Source: Capitulum mitella
Lineage: Eukaryota > Arthropoda > Thecostraca > Pollicipedomorpha > Pollicipedidae
Reading direction: 5' to 3'
DNA: 64,000 bases
NCBI GenBank assembly: GCA_030062745.1
Contig: CP099854.1
Coordinates: forward strand, 17,561,337-17,625,336
Below the pieces are notes generated by a model. It searched no databases, was not told where the DNA came from, and saw nothing but the letters and a program-made list of their open reading frames with translations. Position numbers and translations under genes: made by a program. This document shows, piece by piece, positions 32,485 through 42,921 of the stretch (position 1 is the stretch's first letter; every line of letters starts with the position of its first letter).

Positions 32485-33692
32485 TTAACCCTATTCCCGG
32501 AGGGCTAGGCGGTAAGGTCGATTCCCGGCAGGGGGGGCGGATTTGGCCACTCCCCCCCCGAGATCTCGAGAACTAAACATCCGATTTCATCGCAACAAAC
32601 AGCAATCGATTTGCCATGATGTGAACTACATTTGTATAAAACGAAATTTTGAAAATTTTGAAAGGTGTGGATATAGGGGGCAAAAATACCAAAATCAGAG
32701 GTATTTTTGGACTTCTTATGACTTCATTGTTTATGGACCGATTTCGATGAAACTGGCATGAATCGAGAGAATATGGATAGGACTTTTACCATTGGTACAC
32801 ACATCTGAAATGTTGAGAAAATTCATGGGCGTTCACAGCGTTTCAAAAATAAGAGGATTAGTTTTTCAACAACTGAATGAACAGAAAAGGCAAGAACACT
32901 TTCTTGGCTTTTGCTAGTCATGTTATGCTAAAGAAGTACAAAGCGCATTACAATGTTCGTATGATGTTGGCATAGGCGGTGCCAGGGACATTAAAAAGGG
33001 GGTCACACGTTCTTCAGATCAACTTGTGACCTTTGACCTTAAATGACCTCAAGTGGCCTTGGAGTCACTTGGAATAGTCTCATGTGCATTTAATATTATC
33101 TGTAGGCGTTTTCAATCATTTCAATTCACTCTATTTAAAAAATGTCATTTTATGGCTATTGCGATATAGGGTACGCGCACTGACATTTTAGGTCATAGCT
33201 TCGTGACCCGACCTGATATCAAGCTGAAACTTGATACACAAGTAGAGGACGCCATTCTACGTCATATATATTCTGGGTTTGGCATTTGAAGGAAAACAGC
33301 GCCGAAATTATTGCAATAAAACCAAATTTTGACTTATGACCTTGACCTGACCTTGTAAAGTGACCCCAGACTAACAAAATTATATCTGCACATTGCCCAA
33401 CTATTTAGCTATACATCTATATAAAGTTTTGAGTTCTATCTTAAAATACTGTTTTTGGCAGACATTTTCCTTTTATCCTCAACATGGCCAAAAATGGCCT
33501 AAGATGCTTCCCAAAAACGTTGCCTGGCTTCGCCCCTGAGCAAAATAAAGTTTTGAAATTTTATCACAGCACGTAAAAAGAACAGCTAGGAAACGCCACC
33601 AAGTTTCGTGAAGCTGCGTTTAAAAGCCTAGAATTGGCAAGCAAAAAACCCGAGGGGGGCGGATTCAGCCCCCCTGCCGGAAATAGGGTTAT
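32485..33692 (+). mobile_element. TTAA-type MITE, family A (copy A1)
   Basis: About 1.2 kb, beginning TTAA-CCCTATTCCCGGAGGG and ending ...CCCTGCCGGAAATAGGG-TTAT. The ends are inverted repeats of about 17 bp (CCCTATT[C/T]CCGG). The left side has TTAA and the right TTAT, so one flank has mutated. The element contains TGACCTTTGACCT, a DR1-type pair of receptor half-sites, at about 33026. No coding capacity is visible. Confidence 0.85.
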
Positions 33693-35794
33693 GACTTGCA
33701 AAGTTTCGTTTAATAAAATGTAGTTTACTTCATGGCTGATCTACCGTCCATTGTTATGATCAAATCGGAGAGGTAGTTCTTGAAAACTCACGGGGGAAGG
33801 CGCCGAATAAGCCACCCCTTTTCGAGAATGCGCTCTACCGATATGGGTACGGAAAAGGAGTTAATGTGGGCTGCGTTCACTGATTTTCGAAGAAAATGTT
33901 CCCGCGTTTCGGGAGGTAAAGGCAGTTGCACACCAGAATGTATCTGTCTGAGATCTAATGTGGGAAAACCAATATAATTATAATGTTTTCGGGAGCGTAA
34001 AAATGAAACAACGTTCGGAACAACTGCATCGAAATAAATGCGGTTTGAAGGAAGACGGTTTACTTCATGGTTGATCTATTGTCGATTGTTGTGACCAAAT
34101 CGGACGGAAAATTAAGGCAATTACACACCTGAAGGTATCTGTCTGAGATCTAATGTGAGAGAACTAATATAATGTTTTCGGGGGCGCACTTAAGGTGTAC
34201 ATATCGTCAGATACTCGTTTCCCTGCGGCGTGCAGACGATAGTAAAAGGCGAAAAACAAGAGGTTTGTTCGCATGCGAAATTTTCACCGTTTTTTATTTC
34301 CCCTGAAAGTGGAAATGGACCCGGAAGTTCACCGCGGTTTGACCCGAAACATTTAACAACGGACATCGCGCGCGGCCTCGGTCCGCCAGTGACGTCACGT
34401 CGACAGACAGGTGGCAGATCGTTGGGGCCAGCTCTTGGCCCCGGCAGAAGTTGAGAGCGAGGTCAGTCAGAAGCGGGCGAGTCCTGTGAGCGGGCGGTCG
34501 ATGCCGCACTGCAGACCACGGACGGTGTGTTTCTGGGGAGGCAGCCGAGGGTGCGGTTGAGGTTGAACTAGAGCTGAGCGGGTTGATTATTTTGGGAAGC
34601 AGATTTTGCTGATTTGGACATGGGCACTTATCTTGATGCGTATTTTCCAGCATTGCAAGTAGCAGGCAGATCAGTAGTTGCATCTGGAAAGCCTCGGCTG
34701 GCACCTGCAATTTCTGCGCCATTTTGGGATTACGATGTCAACCACCTATTTTGTGGTGAGTACGCAGCAGCTACAACGGATGAAAATTTCGAAATGCTCG
34801 CAGTGATATTCACATAATTTCTGTTCTGAGATGCAGTTTGACACTGCTCTGAGTCTGACAGCATTTCCTTGCGTCGCCGTAATATCATGTAAGCCATGCT
34901 TCAAAATTGCGCTACCGCTTAATGAGCGTGCACATTGCACTACCAGTTGATGACAAGCACACCAACAAACATCCTATCGAGTGTATCTTTTACACGGGTT
35001 CCGTCCTGGTACGGACATGAACAGAAGACGGAAAGTGAGGCCCTTTTTCCGTGTAGCCATTTAGCATTGCTGTTTGCACACTGCCCTCTATTTTATGACC
35101 TTCCTTTCGTCCATCTCATTCTTCCAAGTACACATTTTCCGTTTAAGACGACGTTTTGCCACCAGTGCTGTTTACCAGGTGTTGTTTATCGCATTGGTTG
35201 TCCGGGCGTTATTTCTGTAACTGTTTTTGCTTGCTGTTTGTGCACTTACTTTTTTCATATATTGCTTGTCGATTCTGTTGTGGAGCGAGCGAAGCCAATG
35301 GCCAGGTGAATTTTACTTAAATGAACTTTTGCGGGGTGATTAGTTTGCAACTATCTGACACTGTGTGTGTGTGAATCGTGCAGTTTCCGCAAAAACATCC
35401 CACTTGTCTTCAGCAGGTTTGCATTGGCATAGACAGTGCGATAGCCTGTTCACGTTTTGTATCTGCCATTATTGCGGGAAAGATATTTTCACTTTTCAGC
35501 AAGGCAGCGAAAAATATCGCGGGCACGAGTGAGGTCCAAATGGAGAATCATTGAATGCAAACTAACGACACAAATCTATGAACATTTGTGCATACTGCGG
35601 ACTGAACATGGGCAAATAAATACATCACACAACATTAGAAAAAAAGTATTTCCAAATTTCACCAGACGAGAAGCCTTTAGTCTTTATATCTGCTATTCGT
35701 CAAAACGAGTGGTTTTCACCTCTATTCTTTAAGGTTTTCACCTCTATTGTTCGTCACACTCCCTGTTTGTAACATTTGCTGTTGTCTCGGGCAG
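33693..35794. other. Intergenic, with a diverged tandem duplication
   Basis: The block 33716-33995 partly recurs at 34063-34185. Shared words are GTTTACTTCATGG, CAATTACACACC-like, and GTATCTGTCTGAGATCTAATG. The GC-rich stretch 34370-34570 carries an exon-like minus-strand frame without a recognisable product. The cysteine-rich exon at 35795 must have its 5' exon(s) somewhere here or further upstream. Confidence 0.45.
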
Positions 35795-35953
35795 CTGCTG
35801 GTGCTGCTGGCGGGCCTGGGAGCAGCAGTTGCTTCCAACTGCCCTGGCGGCTGTCCTGCAGACGATCGGTGCGTCATCTACAAGGCCTGCGACCTGCCAC
35901 CCCCGCCCCCGCCGATCCAGCATGTTTGTTGCCCACCGGACCTCATCGGATGA
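35795..35953 (+). CDS. Terminal exon of a small cysteine-rich secreted protein
   Basis: After a pyrimidine-rich acceptor (TTGTCTCGGGCAG|CTG) the frame reads LLVLLAGLGAAVAS, the end of a signal peptide. It then reads NCPGGCPADDRC, VIYKACDL, six prolines, and QHVCCPPDLIG before a TGA. Six cysteines follow the pattern C-x3-C-x5-C-x5-C-x12-CC. The ...G/RCVxxxxC...VCCP end faintly resembles arthropod clip domains but is too short to call one. The start codon must lie in an upstream exon that I could not fix. A proline stretch of CCNCC codons is an oddity. Confidence 0.5.
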   Translation: MLVLLAGLGAAVASNCPGGCPADDRCVIYKACDLPPPPPPIQHVCCPPDLIG

Positions 35954-38113
35954 CCTGGCCTGCTGGCTTGACAGCATGATGACCTGGGCAACAGACGTGT
36001 CCTTGAGCTTCGGATTTTGTGACTTTGACCTTTTGGACGCCGGACGGTTATCTTGTCATTGGACTCTGCAGCAAGGACGAATTGCGAGGAAACGAGAGAG
36101 CCAGGAGGTGCGCTTCTTTTCTTAATCTTTCTCTAGACTGCAGTTAAGGATAAACGATATATCTGGTGTATGGGAGTTACTTTGCGGTGGTAGGTAGGTG
36201 ACGATAACTGAACTTGGAAAATTCCTTTTTGTTCGGCGTGATGTTCGTGTTCTTTTTCGCCAGTTTCCTGACAGCTGCGAATGATGCTTCGTGTTATGTG
36301 ATTGCAAGGAAATGACACAGGCGGACCACTGACGATAACGCCCTTCTATGATCTCTTAATTGGAACTTTACGCTGGTGAACAGTGATAAGCACGCCAGTT
36401 TGCAGTAACCGATCGTGGTAATGTTTCCTGATTCAATACAAAACGATCCCAATGGATGCCGGGCTTTAAATATATTTATAAACCAGTACAGTTGTCATTT
36501 CGGCGGCGCAAACCGACCACTGAAACAACGCAGAGTTTCAGTCCGGTTAATTCGAAGACGAAAAGTATTCTAGAGATATCGAGGCCATTTCTATCCATTT
36601 ATGTCGAACAATAATTGGTCGGCATTCACACAGACCACGTATACGTAGAAGATCAAGTACACGTGATGTTCTACGTGCCGAGTATTGTGATTCTGATTGA
36701 ATCTAATTCTGTGAAGGCCTCCTGGATATGAGACATGGTGTGCTTGGATGTTTGTTTTGTTTTGGCCACATATGCCCTAGATATTCATAGAAGACAGACA
36801 TAGGGAGAAGAAACGACTGACCTCGATGCAGTGCAGGCTGTAGAAAGACAAACGATCCCGAAGAGAAGAGACGTTCTGTTCTCTTCATGATGTTCTGTCT
36901 TTCTACAGCTTACACTGCACCGAGGTCAGCCCTTTGCTTTTATTATTGCCTATCGTCGATCAATAATTAGGGCTTAGGTTGTCAAAACAAAACAAACTTA
37001 TCTACTTGAGTTGTTCTAGCACTGGGCGGAGAGGATTTCTGTGATAGGGGTTCAGTACGGAGAGATTCTCTGCGGGTATTTCCAACAGAGAGCCGCCAAG
37101 GATCCAAGGCTGCGGGAATTTCCAGCGAGTGGACTACAAGAACATGGTTTCGTGGAAGGGATCTGCCCACTGGAACCCTCTACCAAGCAGGATCTCACGG
37201 AGTGAGAACTAGTGAAAGCCCCCGGTCCTGACCGCAGATTGTTTTCCTTCTCCTGTGACGTCATGAGTGGTTGCTAATGCAATACACCGGTTATGTCACG
37301 GGATTTAATCGCCACGAGGTCTGCCGTGATGTTGCATACTACGCCTTTGCTTTGTCCCTGAAGCTTCATTTCCGACACTCTCAGAGCAGCCATGGAACAG
37401 CAAGCAAACAGACAAACATTGAAAGATGCATCGGTATTATGGTCATCGTAAAGCCATATGTATTTGCTCGCAATACAGTTTGTCAAAACAAACGACGTCC
37501 TTGGCATCAAATGCACGACCGAGCACCAACACCAAGCCAAAGATTTGCAGATAATGCGTTACTGCCACGAGTACAGAATGGTGAAAAAGAATAGGCGTGC
37601 ATTTTTGCATAGACAGCAGATGAATTTGAGGTTGAGGTGGAGGCTGTAGATATTACCTCGTCGTGAAGCAATATTTTGGAAAGTTTGTAAACCGGGATTA
37701 CGCATGGGATCGCTTTCAGAGTAGCGGGTCGGTGTCTAAATGTCCGATTCAACAATACTATAATAGCAACATTAATATTCTTAGTTATAAATAATGAGGC
37801 CGCCAAAACGCTCCAAGATGCTCTGCGTTTCCTGCAGACAAGGTTTTCAGTCACCATCATTTGATCCGACTCTGAAGCTGTTCTGTTGAAGTCAGCACAT
37901 ATCAGTGGCGGCGGATAATGTTCAGAGTTTGCGCCACACAATTGCAGGGAAATTTCTACATAGACAGCACCTTAAGTCCGTTGCCAAGTTTTCCCCGAGA
38001 AAGCAGCTACCTGTTCTTCGCCTTATCCGCCTCAGCAGTTCTCAGAACGCACAGCAACAACGTCCGCTTGTGGTCGACAGAGAATTTCACCCGCAGGTAA
38101 GCCTCCAGCTAGC
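35954..38113. other. No gene seen
   Basis: It starts with the presumed 3' UTR of the cysteine-rich exon. Apart from the hairpin at 36817-36929 I see nothing structured. Confidence 0.5.
36817..36929. repeat. Long hairpin (34-bp inverted repeat, 45-nt loop)
   Basis: The arms 36817-36850 (CTGACCTCGATGCAGTGCAG...) and 36896-36929 are near-perfect reverse complements. The loop contains a second, smaller stem (GAAGAGAAGAG with CTCTTC). It lies in otherwise featureless intergenic DNA. Confidence 0.85.
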
Positions 38114-39337
38114 TTAAAGCGCCGCCGACTGGGAGGGGGCAGTTGACCGCTTCCTCCCTGAGATTTTTCTGGGATTACGAGAGAACAAACAAACACTGAG
38201 TCACGAAACTTTGTGTACTTCTTGTTTCATCACCTTTACAACTTGTTTCAAAGTTTTGACCTCAGGTCAGATCAGGTGCCTGACCTAGGTCAGGTCAAAC
38301 AGACCTATGTCAAAAAAACTTTAGCGCCCTGTAACTTTTTGGAAAACAAGATGTCACAAAAATACTCTCAGTGATTAGTGATCTTGATAGATGCAACAAA
38401 TCTGTTATTTCAGATTTTTCGGAATTTTCCGGTTCATTGACCTAAGCTCAACCCATTTTTAAGACATGTCGTCGTTTTTTCGGGAAATGACGGGACATTT
38501 TATGACATTTTAGGTGTGGAGTAAAGCAGACATCGAGTTACCGTCATTGGGCAAAGTATCATTGACTTCCAGCCATTGACCTGAGGTCAAGTCACGAATA
38601 ACTGTAGTGAGCCAAAATGTGCCACCGTCAAAATCAGCGATGAATTACTCAAAATGGGCGGAAAATGCAGAACTAGCTTGCACAGCCGTAAGTAATACCA
38701 GGAACCTCAAAAGTTTGAAAAAGTAGTATATTTTGGAAATAAACAGGCTCTCGTGATTAAAGCTCCGCTAATTGTGTAGATTTGAAACTAACGAATTTTT
38801 CCAGAATTTAAACATTAAAAACCATCAACAGAACCACTAAGATCAATAAAATTTGCATGAATAGGCTTTTTGGCGAAAATAAAGGAAAGCTGAAATTAGT
38901 TCCCGTTAATGTCTTACTGCGTACGGCTGCTGCGCACGGCGACAGCCAGCGAGAAAATTGTTGTGTCTTGAACTCGACGTTTCGGAGTATATATTGAACA
39001 AATCCGAGAAATTAGATGTGTATCGGCATTTGCGGACCTTTACTTGCGCGCTGGTGGCTTTACCTATGTGTTATTAGTCACAGCCCTTGAGATTCAGGCC
39101 ATTTCTCGGTGTCATGCAGTCGTCTATGAGAAAACATATACAGGACGTAAATTGCTTACATATTATCTAAAACTAAGAATGATGCCACTTTTGAGCTCTA
39201 CTCGTCACAAGCTTTCCAACGGTATGCTTATTTTTATCGTGCGCGACCAACCGTTAGTGAGTTAGAGGGAAGGCGGTCAACTGCCCCCCACCCGGTCGGG
39301 CATGATCGTAATCGACCGACGGTCGTGCGCGGGTTAA
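38114..39337 (-). mobile_element. TTAA-type MITE, family B (copy B3)
   Basis: This 1224-bp reverse copy is flanked by TTAA on both sides (TTAAAGCGCCGCCGACTGGG and GGTCGTGCGCGGG-TTAA). It carries the same nuclear-receptor-like half-site cluster as the other copies at about 38262-38310 and no protein-coding frame. Confidence 0.85.
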
Positions 39338-41705
39338 GAGGCTGAAGCTGTATGCAACAGACAGCAATTCGCTGAAACCACGGAGACGAAATTAGTTACA
39401 ATTCCCACTGAAAATATGGACGTAAGGAAGAGTCTCTTTAGTCTGTTAGTTACTAACCATCCCGTCGTCAATACGTGCAGACGACGGGCTTTTCTCGACC
39501 ACAGTCCGGATTCTTGGACCTTCCCCACCTTTATGACATGGAAATGTACCGTGACCGTGAACCAGTCCGTATGCCGGTGCCAATACGTACTGACGACGGG
39601 GTTTTCTCGAGCGCAGTTCGGATTCCTGGACCTTCCCCACCCTTATGACATGGAAATGCACCTTGGCCGTGAATCCGTACAAAGCCAAGGGACCACAGAT
39701 CAGATGTACAATGGCATACTAAATATGGTCCATTTTCACTGCCATGGTGTTCCTGGATACCGTAACCTTATGAACCCTTTAATTCCCACGCAGCAATGTA
39801 ACAATATGCACTGACAGGTGTGTGCCATCATATAAATGTATAATTCAAAGCAATACATTATTGCAAATGTTACGGAAGCAACCTAAAACACACATCATAA
39901 AATTGCGAAATATACTACAAAAGCTGCCATTTTCGGCAGTACACCACCGTGCCGCTGAACTAAATAAGCTTGTCTGCGTTGTCGATAACCTTGCTGCCGT
40001 TGTTGTTATGTTGGTATGAGAAGACTTACATGGAGGTAAACATGGCTGGCCCGGCTTAAGTGAAAACAAAACCCAAATCTCAGAAACTGTCCAGGAATGG
40101 CCATCAGATGAAACAGCTAGATGTAACTACAGAGCTTAGACGTATCAAACCTGGGTCATTCGCATGCCTTCTGACATATACAGTGTTCTGGAGCGACAAA
40201 GAGGGATTTCAGAGAGATTGCCATTATGTCTTACAGTCTTGCCACATCCGCTATTCGGGCGAATGTGATACGGCTAGATGTCAGGAGTGAGTCTTCCTCG
40301 CCCAACGAGGAGGCTGTCTGCCACGCCCAAGAGGTTTGTACTTCATGGCCAGTGAACGGGCGGCGTCAGCGGCATGAACTTTGCGGTGGTTGACCGTACA
40401 ACCTGTCTACATCGTTTTCTCCCAGCAATGTCCAAAGGCCATTTCGGGTAGACAAATTATTGCGTCCTTCTCGAGAGCTGGCAAGCCATTTACCTAGACC
40501 TCAGTGACGATCAGAAATCTTACTTAGGAGTCAGGACTCTGACCATATATGGAGTGAGTTATAGACACGGAACTGTTTGAGCAACATTTGAACTGATTTT
40601 GGCATTGAGAGGAAAGCATGACTGACTGCAATGATTGCTCGTTTTTGTTGCGTCGTTGTGATTATTATTTTTCTCCTTTTGGCGCAACGCCATTTTATTT
40701 TGGCAGGTCCATAAATTCAACAATACAGCATAATGCTAGCAGTGTTACAGTTAGTAAAAATACTAAACAACTACTAAGAGGTAAAAGCGCCGGTAACCGA
40801 AAGCCATAATCAGGTGACTTTAAAAACACCGTGTACAGGCAAGAGTGCTATGTATTTAATTATTACGTTGATGCAGGAGATGGCGCCTTATATCGTTCAC
40901 TTTCGCTGTGACCTGAGAGGTGACTAGGTCATCTGGAAGGGGTCAAAATATGCCACGCCTGAACAAAAAGGAGCCACGCCTTACACGTCCGTTTTTGCAT
41001 CCGTCGCTCTGTCCTGAATAGGGCGAAAATGGGCAGTTGGGGACAGCAAGTCCGACCTCCTTCCTCGTCCGGGGCTTCGAAAAGCTGACGCCCAGCGAAG
41101 GATGAGTCCACGAGCAGCAAAAAAAAAACTATGCAACACGCCATCCGAGGTCCTTGCCCATCAGCTAGTCAGGCCAGCGAATGATTCTGGCGTTTCCCCC
41201 TGAGCACGTCTCTGCTGAGCATGGCATCTCCGTATACTGTGTGGCTAAAAATACGGTCACTCTGAGCTGCCAGAAGACCGCGGACACGCCAGGGCTCTTT
41301 TGACGCCAGGCTTTCGATACCGTCGGCCCCTCTTGCAAAGGTCACAGGTGCCGGACGGAGGGACCTAGCCAGAGTCGCCTCACCCAATGGTCCGGGCGAC
41401 GCTGAAAACAGCTGACGCGGACTCCGTCTGCACCGGAAACCGTGCTCAACGGTGCCGCTTTCAAACTCACCGGCTTAAGGTCAGACGGAGCTGCAACGTT
41501 TCCGGGTGAGTAACAAGCCTTACTGACCAAGGTGACGATTCCGGCTGTGACTGGGGAGGGAGGATGGGGACAGGACGACCTGCCACACGTCGTTGCCTTG
41601 GTTCGAGTCCCTGTTGTTACCGCGCATCTGGTGCAGCGAAAAGCAACAGACGGGCGTTGCCAAAACATTTAAGCTTCCCGGTTGTTAAGATTACAGAGAA
41701 GATGC
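39338..41705. other. No gene seen; one 111-bp tandem duplication
   Basis: The two copies 39475-39585 and 39586-39696 share ACGACGGG-(C/G)-TTTTCTCGA, CTTGGACCTTCCCCACC-like and TATGACATGGAAATG. The rest is unstructured. Confidence 0.55.
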
Positions 41706-42921
41706 TTAACCCGGTAGTACCTGTGGTCTTCCACAATCCGCGACCGCCTGAGGGTTAAGAGTAACTTCCTCGTATCTCAGGAAATAAGTGTCCAATCTCA
41801 CTGATCCCAAAGCAGATCGAGAGGGCGTGACATTGTCATCTCGGGATGTGAAATTTGACCTCTTGTGTTAACCTTTGAACAAGTCACGATTTACGGCCGA
41901 AAACGCACATGGTACTTTTAACAACGGTTGAGTGGAGACTTCAAAACTGATATCTAACTAAACATTACAGTTTTGTGATCCGGTGTGATGCAATACACAC
42001 AGTAAAAGCACTCTTGGAGGAGTCTAGGAGATCCCTGAATTTGTGAAGTTACGGCCAAATGCGTGGCAGTGATGGCCAAATGCTACGAGTACTCCTACTC
42101 CCGAGTACCGTACTCCTGGCCGTTCTTTCCCTACTCAGATTCTCCTCGTGTTGCTTTAATTTATGGTCACATGCACGCCGCGCGACACAGTTCTTACATA
42201 TCATGTTGGTAAAAGTTTGGCGACACGCTCGGCCGGCGCCGCCCGCCAGCGCCCGGGGGCAGCCGACTCAGCCGACTCAGCCGACCCGGCCGACGACGCG
42301 CGGCGGGCGGACCGTTTGACGTCTACCACGTCATAGACACTACAGTTTTTTGTCCGGATGGTAAAGTTTAGGTACCAGTAGATGCAGAATGAACCAGAAA
42401 TGTTTAGATGCTTGTTTAGAGAAATGTTTAGAGAAAAAAACATCTTCTATGGATCCACTGAATCTCACTTGTGAGATAACTATCAAAATCCGCTACGTAT
42501 TTAGACCACCAACTTTATTAGCCTTGCGTTGCAAAACCAAATGATAGAAAAGATAAAGTACTGGCACCATTAGATTGCTAGTTCAATGACCTAGAAGATG
42601 ATGTGCATGTTTGCTATGTTTGCAGATTATGCTATATTTTATTAGAGACATATATTAGAGATATACATTGCTGAATGGAAGTTCACCGTCCGCCGGCCGA
42701 CGCGCACGACTGCAAATCGCTCGATATAATGATACCATTTTGCTCCTAATTTCCGTAAGATGCCACCTATGCGAAAAAATTACCTCACGATGTTTCAAAT
42801 GAATTAACTGACGATTACAAAAGTTTGATTGTCTCATCGTTTACGTTTCGGACGCAGTCGGCGAAAAACGAAGGGGGTTACTTTTAGCCCCCCACCCCCA
42901 CCCCGAACAGTCGCGGGTTAA
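41706..42921 (+). mobile_element. TTAA-type MITE, third family (C)
   Basis: 1216 bp between TTAA-CCCGGTAGTACC and ...GAACAGTCGCGGG-TTAA. The terminal logic matches A and B but the interior differs. A further GAGGGTTAA boundary occurs 50 bp inside the left end (41755), so the exact left limit is uncertain. A GC-rich block with CAGCCGACT repeats lies at about 42220-42310. Confidence 0.6.

Noticed and set aside
34294-34722. A 142-residue minus-strand frame and a possible terminal exon (VRGLQCGIDRPLTGLARF) in another frame
   Set aside because: The region is GC-rich and has acceptor-like sites, but frames compete, no family is recognised and no partner exon was found.
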